From Bacteroidota bacterium (GTDB lineage: Bacteria > Bacteroidota > Rhodothermia > Rhodothermales > Rubricoccaceae), in contig DUBD01000024.1 in NCBI GenBank assembly GCA_012960515.1, positions 1-43,633 of the forward strand: a DNA stretch of 43,633 nucleotides, in the 5' to 3' direction. Each line of letters opens with the position of its first letter. The stretch's first letter is position 1. The position numbers were made by a program, and so were the translations under genes. Positions 32,980-40,924 of this stretch are shown here, piece after piece. A model generated the notes under the pieces. It saw only the letters and a list, made by a program, of their open reading frames with translations, was not told the DNA's origin and ran no database searches.

Positions 32980-33073
32980 CCTGTTTATTCTGGGCCTCGC
33001 GAGAATCTCCCGGCCCGTGAGGGCTCCCGCGCCCGGACCCGGTAGACGACTAGTGGACTCCCACCCCACCTCC

Positions 33074-33592
33074 ATGACCCGACTCCTCCTCTTCTCCCTC
33101 GCGCTCTCGCTCGCCGCCTGCGACACCGAAGCGCCCCCCTCATCCGCAAACGCCAGCACGCCCCTCGTCCTCGCCTCGCTGACGGCGAAGGGCGGCGAGC
33201 ACCCCGTCTCCGAGAACGCCAGCGTCGTTGTGGAAGGCGAGACGGTGATCCTCAAGGTGGACGGGCGCGAGATCGCGCTGAAGGCGGGCGAGGCCTACCT
33301 CCTCGGCCACGTCCTCACGGGTGCCGGCTACGAGGCCATTCCCGGCTCCGTGCGCGAGGACCTCCCGCCGCCGCGCCGCGGGGGCGACCGCTGCGAGCCC
33401 CCCTCCGAGGGCGAAGGGGTCACGGTCGTCGGCGGCGTGATGGCGACGAAGTGCCCGCCGCCGCCGCCGCCGCTCCGCCTCAAGGCGGGCGTGCTGCAGG
33501 AGCTCCTGGGCGGCTCCGCCGAAGCCATCCCCGCCCCGGCCGAGGCCGACTGGCAGCCGGTCCCCGGCGGCCTCGTAGCGCCGCTCCGCTAG
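33074..33592 (+). CDS. Lipoprotein of unknown function
   Basis: A 172-aa protein with a lipobox-type signal (MTRLLLFSLALSLAACD; Cys17 would be lipidated), so it is membrane-anchored on the outside. The mature part has a small beta region (ENASVVVEGETVILKVDGREIALKAGEAYLLGHVL), a Pro-rich segment with a run of Pro (KCPPPPPPLRL) and two further Cys (RCEPPSEG, ATKCPP) that could form a disulfide. I do not recognise the family. The gene is alone between the ahcY terminator and a hairpin at 33615; TATTCTGG near 32987 might be its -7 element. Confidence 0.75.
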   Translation: MTRLLLFSLALSLAACDTEAPPSSANASTPLVLASLTAKGGEHPVSENASVVVEGETVILKVDGREIALKAGEAYLLGHVLTGAGYEAIPGSVREDLPPPRRGGDRCEPPSEGEGVTVVGGVMATKCPPPPPPLRLKAGVLQELLGGSAEAIPAPAEADWQPVPGGLVAPLR

Positions 33593-33614
33593 AGGCTTTC
33601 GCCTCCCCTTCTCC

Positions 33615-33645
33615 GCGGGGTCTGGCCAGGTGCCAGGCCCCGCGT
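33615..33645. terminator. Hairpin between convergent lipoprotein and kinase genes
   Basis: A 13-bp stem, CGCGGGGTCTGGC (33615-33627) with GCCAGGCCCCGCG (33633-33645), one G-T/mismatch position, and a 5-nt loop. It lies between the stops at 33592 and 33651, so it can serve both genes; on the minus-strand side the spacing is only 5 nt. Confidence 0.7.
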
Positions 33646-33650
33646 CTCGT

Positions 33651-36197
33651 TCATCCCCCCTCCAACGCCGCCCGCTGGCGGCGGACCTCGGCGGCCTCGG
33701 CAGAGCGCCCGAGCTCGTCCAGCACGTCCGCCAGCGTGCCGAGGATGCCGGGCCGGCTCGGGCTCTGCGGCGCCAGCCGCTCCGCGTCCGCCGCGACAGA
33801 GCGGAGCGCGCGCAGCCCCTCGCCCTCACGCCCGAGGCGCACGAGGGCGACCGCCCGGCGAGTCCGCGCGAGCAGCGTCCGGTCGTCGTCCTCGCCCAGG
33901 TCGTCCGCGAAGGCGCCCGCACCGGCATCGAGGAGCGGGAGCGCCTCGGCGGCGCGGTCCGTGTCCAGAAGGAGGCCGCCGAGCGCCACGCGCGTGTACT
34001 CCCGCCAGAGATGGTCGTCCTCCAGCGCGGACCGCTCGTACGCCGCGAGCGCCTGCCGGTAGAACGGCTCCGCCGTTGCGGGGTCGTCGTGGTGCAGGAC
34101 GGCGAGGGTGTAGAGGCTCTGCGCCGTGCGGTAGTCGCCTCGGCCGTAGGCGCGCTCGTAGACCGCCAGCGCGGCGCGGTGGAGGGAGTCCGCGCGGACG
34201 GCGTGGCCTCCGGCGCTCTCGGCCTCCGCGAAGTCGTAGAGCGCGTCTGCCGTGCGCGGGTCCGTCGGGCCGAAGGCGCGGCGGGCGAGTGCCGTCGCGC
34301 GGCGGTAGAGCGGGAGCGCGGCCTCCAGGCTGTCGCCGTCCGCCAGTTCGTTCGCGAGGCCGAGCAGGGCCGCCGTCTGCTGCGCCGGCTCCCTCGCGTT
34401 GCGGATCGCCTCGCGGTAGAGCGCCTTGGACGCGTCCGATTCGTACTGGCGGTAGTGGATCTCTGCGAGCGCGATCTGCGCCTCGGCGAGGTCGTTCGGC
34501 CGGCGGCCACCGCGGAGCAGCCGGACCGCCTCCTCCCCCGCCGCGATGCCCTCCTCGTAGCGCCGCTGTGCCGTGAGCGACTGCGCGAGCCACGTCAGCG
34601 GAATCGCCACGTCCGCATGATCCGCGCCCTGCGCGCGGCGGCGGACCTCCACGGCCTTCGCGAGGACGGAGTCCGCTGTGGGGAACTCGCCGAGGCTGAG
34701 CCCGAGCCGCCCGAGCCCTTCCAGCAGCGACGCCTGCACGAGCGGCTGGCGGTCCAGCGCGGCGGCCTGACGGAGCCCCGGCGCGAGGAGGTCGGCCGGT
34801 TTCATGTCGCCGCCTTCCAGCTCCACCGGGTCCACGGACTCGAACATCCCGAGCACGTACTCCAGCGTCGCGTTGGCGCGCGTGGCCTCGCGGGCCGTCT
34901 CGCGCGCCTGCCACAGCACCGCCGCGATCCCGCCCGCCAGCGCGAGCGTGAGCGCCACCGCCGCAGCCACGGCGCCTTTGTGCCGCCGGACGAACCGCGA
35001 GGCGCGGTACCCGAGGCTGTCGCCTCGCGCCTCCACCGGCCGGCCGTCCACGTAGCGCCGGAGATCGTCCGCCAGTTCGCCGGCCGTGGCGTACCGCCGC
35101 TCCGGCTCTTTGCGGAGCGCCTTGAGGATGATGGCGTCCAGGTCGCCGCGGAGGGCGCGCGAGGACGCCGACCATTGCTCGTGCGCGGACGAGGCCTCGC
35201 TCGGGGCCTCCACCGTGGCAACGGCGTCGCTGGGACGCGTCGGCGCCTGCTCGCGCACGATGCGGGCCACCTCCGCTGGGGCGTGGCTCGGGAACGCGTA
35301 CGGCCGCTTCCCGACGAGCAGTTCGTAGAGCATCACGCCGAGCGCGTACACGTCCGTCGCCGCGGTGATGGGCTCGCCTGCCACCTGCTCCGGCGCGGCG
35401 TAGGCCGGCGTCAGCGCGCCGCCCGTGCGCGTGAGGAGATCGTCGTCGTCCTCATCCAGCGCCTTCGCGATGCCGAAGTCCAGCAGCTTCACCCGCGGCG
35501 TGCCGGTCTCGTCCTCCGCCACGAACACGTTGCTCGGCTTCAGATCGCGGTGCACCACGAGGAGACGGTGCGCGTGGGCCACGGCGTCGCACGCGTCCAG
35601 CGCGAGCGCCAGCCGGTCGGCGAGTCCCAGCTGGCGGTCCTCGGCGTAGGTCGTGAGCGGCTCGCCGTCCACCCGCTCCATGATGAAGTAGGGGACGCCC
35701 TCGGGGCCGTCCGGGCCGGTCTCCGTCACGCCGCCGTCCAGCAGCCGCGCGATGCCGGGGTGGTCCAGCCGCGCGAGCAGCTTTCGCTCCCGCTCGAACC
35801 GGCGCACGGCCTCCTGCGAGTGGAGCCCCGCCCGCACCACCTTCAACGCGACCGTCTTTTCGAACGCTCCGTCGGTCCGCTCCGCCGCGTAGACCACGCC
35901 CATCCCGCCGCGGCCCAGCTCCCCCACCACGCGATACCCCTCGATGCCCACCGGCGGCGCACTGTCCAGGTCGAACACGGAGCCGAGGCCCTGGTCCAGG
36001 ATGGAGAGCGAGCGCTCGTCGAAGTCCAGCATGGCCTCCACAATGCGCCGCAACTCACCGTCCCCGCCGCACTCACGGTCGAGGAACGCCTCGCGGTCGG
36101 CGGGGGGAACGTCGTACGCCTCCGCGACGATGGCGAGGGAACGCCGTCGCCGCCGGACGTCCGCGCTGTCGGTGGGCTCCGGCGCGTCGGGGGGCAT
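33651..36197 (-). CDS. Membrane Ser/Thr protein kinase with C-terminal TPR region
   Basis: An 848-aa kinase of the same build as the one at 29109. It has an N-terminal helical region (AYDVPPADREAFLDRECGGDGELRRIVEAML), a kinase domain at about 88-385 (LGRGGMGVVY, Lys119 in VALKVV, Asp218 in HRDLKPSN, Asp240 in DFGIAK, TPAYAAPEQV), one membrane helix at about 407-428, and a long TPR region after that. Catalytically complete. The ATG at 36197 is chosen because upstream sequence is not conserved-looking. No sigma factor gene adjoins it, unlike 29109. The divergent neighbour is a small lipoprotein. Signal and targets unknown. Confidence 0.92.
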   Translation of the reverse strand: MPPDAPEPTDSADVRRRRRSLAIVAEAYDVPPADREAFLDRECGGDGELRRIVEAMLDFDERSLSILDQGLGSVFDLDSAPPVGIEGYRVVGELGRGGMGVVYAAERTDGAFEKTVALKVVRAGLHSQEAVRRFERERKLLARLDHPGIARLLDGGVTETGPDGPEGVPYFIMERVDGEPLTTYAEDRQLGLADRLALALDACDAVAHAHRLLVVHRDLKPSNVFVAEDETGTPRVKLLDFGIAKALDEDDDDLLTRTGGALTPAYAAPEQVAGEPITAATDVYALGVMLYELLVGKRPYAFPSHAPAEVARIVREQAPTRPSDAVATVEAPSEASSAHEQWSASSRALRGDLDAIILKALRKEPERRYATAGELADDLRRYVDGRPVEARGDSLGYRASRFVRRHKGAVAAAVALTLALAGGIAAVLWQARETAREATRANATLEYVLGMFESVDPVELEGGDMKPADLLAPGLRQAAALDRQPLVQASLLEGLGRLGLSLGEFPTADSVLAKAVEVRRRAQGADHADVAIPLTWLAQSLTAQRRYEEGIAAGEEAVRLLRGGRRPNDLAEAQIALAEIHYRQYESDASKALYREAIRNAREPAQQTAALLGLANELADGDSLEAALPLYRRATALARRAFGPTDPRTADALYDFAEAESAGGHAVRADSLHRAALAVYERAYGRGDYRTAQSLYTLAVLHHDDPATAEPFYRQALAAYERSALEDDHLWREYTRVALGGLLLDTDRAAEALPLLDAGAGAFADDLGEDDDRTLLARTRRAVALVRLGREGEGLRALRSVAADAERLAPQSPSRPGILGTLADVLDELGRSAEAAEVRRQRAALEGG

Positions 36198-36399
36198 AGC
36201 AGGGAGGGTCGGCAGATGCAGTATCGCGCTGGAACGCAGCTCGTGCCCCCTCCCCCCTCTCGCCCCGACCGGAGACACCGCCAGCGTCACGCCCTACACA
36301 CTGATATTGCGAGGTTTACCGCATGTGAATCCGTTCTGCCCCCGGACCCTCCGGGATCTCGCTCGGTTAGACCCGCCTCCTGTTCATCCCCCTCTCTCC

Positions 36400-36885
36400 A
36401 TGAAGCGCTTTTTCTCCCTCTCCCTCGCGCTTGCCCTGGGCCTCACCGCGTGCGCGGAAGAGCCCGAGACCGACCCCGTCGTGGACGACGTGGACGCGGT
36501 CGCCGTGGACCCCGCTCCAGTGCCAGACACCATGGCCGCAGACACCATGGCTGCGGCCATGACGGCCCCAGAGGTCTCGCTCGACGGCACCCTTGAGGCC
36601 GCTGGCGACGACATCACGGCCATCCCAGTCGCCGGCGCGCTGGACAACATCAACGGTTGGATCGCCCGGCTCGACGGTGCCGAGTTCACCAACGCCGCCG
36701 AGATCCGCGAGGGCCTCATGACCCTCCGCGACCAGCTCCAGAACGACCCGCTCGACGGCGCCGCCATCGGCGAGACGCTGACGAACCTGGGCGACTGGAC
36801 CGCCGAATCGGCTCCGGACAACGACCAGATTCAGGCACTCGCGAGCGCGCTCCAGACGGGCGGCGCGAAGCTGACGGGCATGTAA
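36400..36885 (+). CDS. Small lipoprotein of unknown function
   Basis: A 161-aa protein with a lipobox signal (MKRFFSLSLALALGLTACA; Cys18 lipidated). Residues 20-60 are acidic and low-complexity and include a duplicated DTMAA unit (DTMAADTMAAAM). The last 100 residues are predicted helical (INGWIARLDGAEFTNAAEIREGLMTLRDQL, ETLTNLGDWTA, ALASALQTGGAKLTGM) and look like a small four-helix domain. I do not recognise the family. It is divergent from the kinase at 36197 across about 200 bp that holds an AT-richer patch near 36298-36332, probably the promoter area. Confidence 0.78.
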   Translation: MKRFFSLSLALALGLTACAEEPETDPVVDDVDAVAVDPAPVPDTMAADTMAAAMTAPEVSLDGTLEAAGDDITAIPVAGALDNINGWIARLDGAEFTNAAEIREGLMTLRDQLQNDPLDGAAIGETLTNLGDWTAESAPDNDQIQALASALQTGGAKLTGM

Positions 36886-36907
36886 GCCCACCCGCGTCTC
36901 CGACGCC

Positions 36908-36941
36908 AGCGGGGCGGCTTCCTTCTGGGGGCCGCCCCGCT
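36908..36941 (+). terminator. Hairpin after the small lipoprotein gene
   Basis: A perfect 11-bp stem AGCGGGGCGGC (36908-36918)/GCCGCCCCGCT (36931-36941) beginning 22 nt after the stop. No T-run. The GCTGGCGG pair at 36956 follows directly. Confidence 0.6.
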
Positions 36942-36955
36942 CCCGTTCCGTCTCG

Positions 36956-36974
36956 GCTGGCGGCGGCCGCCAGC
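36956..36974. repeat. Short GCTGGCGG/CCGCCAGC inverted pair
   Basis: Arms 36956-36963 and 36967-36974 with a 3-nt loop, like the copy at 8457-8475. It sits between the lipoprotein gene and the YebC promoter. Confidence 0.7.
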
Positions 36975-37030
36975 GGCGCGAGGGCACCCCGAGACGTGCG
37001 CCGTTCATGCCGCCTCCACGCTCGCGCGGG

Positions 37031-37038
37031 TAGCTTCC
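37031..37038 (+). promoter_or_regulatory. TAGCTTCC -7-type promoter element for the YebC-family gene
   Basis: TAGCTTCC lies 25 nt before the ATG at 37064, the same word and a similar spacing as at 16489 and 18001. Confidence 0.5.
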
Positions 37039-37063
37039 GCGCCCCACTCAGACCCCCGCACGC

Positions 37064-37789
37064 ATGGGCCGCATGTTCGAGAAGCGCAAGCACACGATGT
37101 TCGCGCGCTACGACCGCATGGCGAAGCAGTTCTCCCGCATCGGGAAGGAGATCGTGATCGCCGTCAAGTCCGGAGGGCCGGACCCCGACATGAACCCCCT
37201 GCTCCGGCGGGCCATGCAGAACGCCAAGGGCGTCAACATGCCCAAGGACAAGGTGGAGGCCGCCATCAAGCGGGCCATGGGGAAGGACACCGCCAACTAC
37301 GACGAGGTGCTCTACGAGGGCTACGGCCCACACGGCGTGCCCATCCTCGTGGAGACGGCCACGGACAACGTGAACCGGACCGTCGCCAACCTCCGCGCGG
37401 TGTTCTCGCGAGGCGGCGGCAACCTCGGCAACTCCGGCTCCGTCGCCTTCCAGTTCACCAAGATGGGCGCCTTCCAGCTGGACCCCGCCACCGTCGGCGA
37501 CCGCGACGAGTTGGAGTTGGAGCTCATCGACGAGGGGCTGGAAGAGTTGGGCGAAGGCACGGCCGAGGACGGGCGCGACGTGCTCGTCGCGCGGTGCGCG
37601 TTCTCGGACTTCGGCCAGATGCAGAAAGCGCTGGAAGCGCGGGACATCGAGCCCATCGCGGCGACCGCCGAGTGGGTCCCCAGCACCACCACCGAACTAC
37701 CCGACGAGCAATCGGACGAGGTGCTGGAGCTCGTCGCCAAGCTGGAGGCCGACGAGGACGTGCAGACCGTCTTCCACAACCTGGCCTGA
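37064..37789 (+). CDS. YebC/PmpR (TACO1) family protein
   Basis: A 241-aa protein of the YebC family, known as a DNA-binding regulator in some bacteria and as a translation factor in others and in mitochondria. Signatures are [97 protein letters not shown], and a C-terminal ferredoxin-like domain. The first residues ([22 protein letters not shown]) follow the Bacteroidota variant, not the usual MAGHSKWANI start. All three domains are present. The EamA gene follows 28 nt later in the same direction and may be cotranscribed. Confidence 0.93.
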   Translation: MGRMFEKRKHTMFARYDRMAKQFSRIGKEIVIAVKSGGPDPDMNPLLRRAMQNAKGVNMPKDKVEAAIKRAMGKDTANYDEVLYEGYGPHGVPILVETATDNVNRTVANLRAVFSRGGGNLGNSGSVAFQFTKMGAFQLDPATVGDRDELELELIDEGLEELGEGTAEDGRDVLVARCAFSDFGQMQKALEARDIEPIAATAEWVPSTTTELPDEQSDEVLELVAKLEADEDVQTVFHNLA

Positions 37790-37817
37790 GCCCGGACGGG
37801 CGGCCGCCCCGCGCGCG

Positions 37818-38681
37818 ATGTCCGCCCTCCCCCGCCCCGCCGTCCTCGCGCTGACGAGTCTGGTGATGGCCGCGTTCGCGGCCAACTCCGTGCTCGCCCG
37901 GCTGGCGCTCGTCGCGACCGAGACCGGCGCGGCCTCGTTCACCGCCCTCCGGCTCGTGGCCGGCGCGGCGATGCTCGCGCTCGTCCTCCGGCTGCGTCCG
38001 CCAGCGGGGCGAGCGGAGGGGCCGCGGGGCGACTGGGTCTCGGCGGCGGCGCTGTTCGCGTACGCGGCCGCCTTCTCCTTCGCGTACCTCTCCCTCGCGA
38101 CGGGCACGGGCGCGCTCCTCCTCTTCGGCGCCGTGCAGCTGACGATGATCGGCTGGGGACTGGTGCAAGGCGAGCGGATGGGCGTGGTGCGCTGGCTGGG
38201 CATCGCCCTCGCGATGGCGGGGCTCGTGGTGCTCGTCGCGCCTGGGGTGGAGGCGCCCCCGGCCGGAGCGGCGGCGCTCATGGCCCTCTCGGGCGCTGCC
38301 TGGGGCGTGTACTCGCTTCGGGGCCGAGGCGTGGGAGCTCCCGTCGCGGCGTCTGCGGGCAACTTCTGGCGGGCCGCAGTGTTCGGCCTCGGACTGCTCG
38401 GCGTGGCCGCGGTGTGGCCCGGCTTCGCGCCCCGCACCGATGGCGCGGGCGTGAGCTACGCCGTCCTCTCCGGCGCCGTCACCTCCGGGTTGGGCTACGT
38501 GCTGTGGTACCGCGTCCTCCCAGCCCTCCGCGCTGCCTCCGCCGCGACGGTCCAACTCAGCGTCCCCGTGCTGGCCGCGCTCGGAGGCGTGGCGTTCGTG
38601 GGCGAGGACGTGACGGTCCGCCTCCTGCTGGCGACGGCCGCGACGTTGGGCGGCATCGCGCTGGTGGTGCGAGCGCGATAG
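37818..38681 (+). CDS. EamA/DMT-superfamily transporter
   Basis: A 287-aa membrane protein with about ten hydrophobic helices in two EamA halves (LTSLVMAAFAANSVLARLAL ... WLGIALAMAGLVVLVAPGVE; second half AALMALSGAAWGVYSLRGRGVG ... VQLSVPVLAALGGVAFVGEDV). Such drug/metabolite transporters export amino acids or other small molecules across the inner membrane; the substrate is not predictable from this sequence. Inner-membrane location follows from the helices. It starts 28 nt after the YebC-family gene. Confidence 0.9.
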   Translation: MSALPRPAVLALTSLVMAAFAANSVLARLALVATETGAASFTALRLVAGAAMLALVLRLRPPAGRAEGPRGDWVSAAALFAYAAAFSFAYLSLATGTGALLLFGAVQLTMIGWGLVQGERMGVVRWLGIALAMAGLVVLVAPGVEAPPAGAAALMALSGAAWGVYSLRGRGVGAPVAASAGNFWRAAVFGLGLLGVAAVWPGFAPRTDGAGVSYAVLSGAVTSGLGYVLWYRVLPALRAASAATVQLSVPVLAALGGVAFVGEDVTVRLLLATAATLGGIALVVRAR

Positions 38682-38820
38682 GCGCGGAACCTGGCGGCGG
38701 GGCTCAGCGGTTTCCCCCTCTCCAGCAGCGGAGGAGCGGGCAATACCCTCTGCCTCGTACGTTGTAGCCCCTTCTCCTTTTCCACTCCAGGGTCTCCCGC
38801 CACCCCTGGCCCCGGCGGAC

Positions 38821-39207
38821 GTGCCCCCTTTGCCTCCTCGCCCCCCGAGCCTCCTGCTCCAGGTGGTTCACCTGTACCTGGCCGTCGTCGATGCGGGCGA
38901 GCGGCCGGTGGAGCTGCACGAGCGTAGCCGGGCGATCAGCCTCGCGCAGCAATGGGCGCAGGAAGAAGACGCCGACGCCGTGGAGGCCATCGTGGACACG
39001 GCGTACGTCGCCGTCCGGGCCGGAACCGACGTGGAGAAGATCGCGCGGGAGGTGGTGCGCCGGCTCCAGCCCGCCGACTGCCTCCGCCTGCTGGCGGACC
39101 TCGGGCGCATGGCGAAGGCGGACGGCCACCTCAGCCTCCACGAGGCGCGGACCATCGCCTCTATCCGCGCGGCCTTCGCGCGGGAGCAGCGCGCGCTGGC
39201 GGCCTGA
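38821..39207 (+). CDS. TerB-like domain protein
   Basis: A 128-aa helical protein. The segments LYLAVVDAGERPVELHERSRAISLAQQW and LLADLGRMAKADGHLSLHEARTIASIRAAF have the pattern of TerB-type domains (two helices with an ADG turn and a following E that can bind metal). Members are linked to tellurite resistance or to membrane-associated stress complexes, but small stand-alone ones have no settled role. Start taken at GTG 38821; TACGTTGT near 38757 could be its promoter. The stop codon is within 3 nt of a GCTGGCGG arm. No other ter genes are nearby. Confidence 0.68.
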   Translation: MPPLPPRPPSLLLQVVHLYLAVVDAGERPVELHERSRAISLAQQWAQEEDADAVEAIVDTAYVAVRAGTDVEKIAREVVRRLQPADCLRLLADLGRMAKADGHLSLHEARTIASIRAAFAREQRALAA

Positions 39208-39229
39208 CCCGCGCCGATCGGGGCCGCCA
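39193..39229. repeat. GCTGGCGG/CCGCCAGC inverted pair overlapping the terB-like stop
   Basis: Left arm 39193-39200 is inside the last codons of the terB-like gene; right arm 39222-39229 ends just before the moaA stop (39234). It separates convergent genes and likely ends both transcripts. Confidence 0.7.
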
Positions 39230-39233
39230 GCAG

Positions 39234-40250
39234 CTACCCCCCGATCGCGATCATGGCGCGCCCCGCGTCCGCCGTCTCGGCGAGCGCCTCCACTGACCGG
39301 CCGCCGTGCGCTGGCGCCTTGCGCTGGAGTGCCCGGGCGACGAGCCGTTCCATCTCCGCGTCCGTCGCGTCGGCGCGGAGCGCGTCGCGGAGGGAAACGC
39401 TCTCCCGAGCGAAGAGACAGACGGAGAAGGCTCCATCGGCGGCGATGCGGAGGCGGGAGCAGCCGCGGCAGAACGGCGCCGTCATGCTCGCGATGAACCC
39501 GACCCGGCCGGGCGCCTCGCGAGAGAAGCGGAACGTCTGGGCGGTGGCATCCGGCGCGTCCTCGCGTGGGATCAGTGGCCCGTGAACGTGCTCAACGGCC
39601 GCACGCGTTTCCGTCCACGGCACGAGCGATTCGCGCCCCCACCCGAGCCCGGCGAACGGCATCCACTCGATGAACCGGACCTCCACGGGGAGCCGGAGCG
39701 CGAGGCCCGCGAGCGCCGCCACCTCGTCGTCGTTGACGCCCCGGAGGACGACGGCGTTGACCTTGAGCGGCCGCGGCCCGCCGATGCGGTAGCCGGCGTC
39801 CACCGCCGCCGCCAGCGCGCCGAGCACTCGGTCCAGCCCGTCGCGGCGGGTGAGGAGGCGGAAGCGGTCGGCGCGGAGCGTGTCCAGCGAGAGCGTGAGC
39901 GCGGTGAGCCCGGCCTCGCGCAGGGCAGGGAGTTGAGGCTCCAGCGCGAGGCCGTTCGTCGTCATCGCGAGGCGGGGAACGCCCAGCGCTGCGATCCGGC
40001 GGACCACCTCGACGGCATCGGGGCGAACGAGCGGCTCGCCGCCGGTCAGACGGATCGTGGTCACGCCGAGCCTCGCGAACAGCGCCGCCAGCCGGATGAG
40101 TTCGTCGGTGGTGAGGAGGTCGCGGTTGGGCGTCCACGCCAGCCCCTCGGCGGGCATGCAGTAGCGGCACCGGAGCGTGCAGCGCTCCGCGATGGAGAGC
40201 CGCAACGTGGTGTGCCGCCGCCCCAGCCCGTCCGTCAGCGCCGGGCTCAC
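39234..40250 (-). CDS. moaA: GTP 3',8-cyclase
   Basis: The 338-aa radical SAM enzyme does the first step of molybdenum cofactor synthesis from GTP. The N-terminal cluster motif is CTLRCRYCMPAEG (CxxxCxxC), the C-terminal second 4Fe-4S site is CRGCSRLRIAADGAFSVCLF, LTGGEPLVRPD is the SAM GGE region, and the protein ends in the conserved GG (MIAIGG). GTG at 40250 is chosen because it overlaps the stop of the small upstream ORF (GTGA) and gives a normal family length; a start at 40277 is possible. Other moa/moe genes are not in the window. Confidence 0.95.
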   Translation of the reverse strand: MSPALTDGLGRRHTTLRLSIAERCTLRCRYCMPAEGLAWTPNRDLLTTDELIRLAALFARLGVTTIRLTGGEPLVRPDAVEVVRRIAALGVPRLAMTTNGLALEPQLPALREAGLTALTLSLDTLRADRFRLLTRRDGLDRVLGALAAAVDAGYRIGGPRPLKVNAVVLRGVNDDEVAALAGLALRLPVEVRFIEWMPFAGLGWGRESLVPWTETRAAVEHVHGPLIPREDAPDATAQTFRFSREAPGRVGFIASMTAPFCRGCSRLRIAADGAFSVCLFARESVSLRDALRADATDAEMERLVARALQRKAPAHGGRSVEALAETADAGRAMIAIGG

Positions 40251-40354
40251 TCCTTGCCGCGCAGCTTCTGGACCCACGCGATGAGCGCGCCGACGGCGAT
40301 CCCCGCGAGGAGCATCAGCACGAGCCCGCCCGGGGTCCCGAGGAGGTCCATCAT
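40247..40354 (-). CDS. Small single-pass membrane protein (35 aa) between grpB-like gene and moaA
   Basis: A short ORF, MMDLLGTPGGLVLMLLAGIA then VGALIAWVQKLRGKE. It has one membrane helix of about 18 residues and a basic tail, so the C terminus is probably cytoplasmic. Its first ATG (40354) overlaps the stop of the upstream gene (ATGA), a second ATG follows immediately (40351), and its stop overlaps the moaA GTG (GTGA). This double overlap and the clean membrane segment support a real gene. No family recognised. Too short for usual gene finders, which may extend moaA over it. Confidence 0.6.
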   Translation of the reverse strand: MMDLLGTPGGLVLMLLAGIAVGALIAWVQKLRGKE

Positions 40355-40836
40355 GACAGCGCGGCCTCGATGAACGTGCTCTTGGCCTCGGCGTAGACCT
40401 CGGGATCGTCCGCGTACTGGCGCGCGAGCTGGCGCTTGTGGTGGGCGTAGCGCTCGGCGAATGGCGCGTCGGCGCGGAGGCGGTAGCGGAAGGCGAGGTG
40501 CCGCCGCCAGAGATCGCCGCTCTCGGTCACGACGTGCAGGTGGTAGAGCGGGAACGCGTCCGTGCCTCGCCAGAAGAAGCGGCGGCCGGGCTCCCGGTCC
40601 CCCACGCGATGCGCCTCGGCGTAGCCCATGCCCTCCAGCGCCCGCGCGTCCACGCCGTGCACGTCCGCAGCGCCCGCCAGCAGGTCAATGGTGGGGCGCG
40701 CGCTCATGCCCGGCACGGCCGTGCTGCCGATGTGCTCCACCGCGTGGAGGGTGGGGACGGCGGAGCGGAGGGCCTCGGCTTCCTTCTCGAACAGGCCGGG
40801 CCACTCCGGGTTGTAGTTGGCGATGACGAGGGGCAT
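40351..40836 (-). CDS. GrpB/UPF0157 family protein (nucleotidyltransferase fold)
   Basis: A 161-aa protein with the family signature: VIANYNPEWPGLFEKEAEAL, VEHIGSTAVPGMSARPTIDLL (GS plus a downstream Asp as in minimal nucleotidyltransferases), a YHLHVV strand, and LAFRYRLRADAPFAERYAHHKRQLARQY. The biochemical function is unsettled; an adjacent family is the dephospho-CoA kinase fusion GrpB domain. ATG 40836 is the family start; an upstream in-frame ATG at 40857 adds only MGPAPAP. It heads the overlapping chain to the small ORF and moaA. Confidence 0.88.
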   Translation of the reverse strand: MPLVIANYNPEWPGLFEKEAEALRSAVPTLHAVEHIGSTAVPGMSARPTIDLLAGAADVHGVDARALEGMGYAEAHRVGDREPGRRFFWRGTDAFPLYHLHVVTESGDLWRRHLAFRYRLRADAPFAERYAHHKRQLARQYADDPEVYAEAKSTFIEAALS

Positions 40837-40924
40837 GGGTGCGGGGGCGGGGCCCAAGAAAACGACCGCCGCCGCCCGCGGTTCGCCCCCGGCCGCTTCG
40901 GCTGGCGGCGCCCGCTCGCGGCAG

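Noticed and set aside
33630-36596. 988-codon frame antisense to the kinase at 33651
   Set aside because: Arg/Val/Leu-rich shadow. The opposite strand has all kinase motifs.
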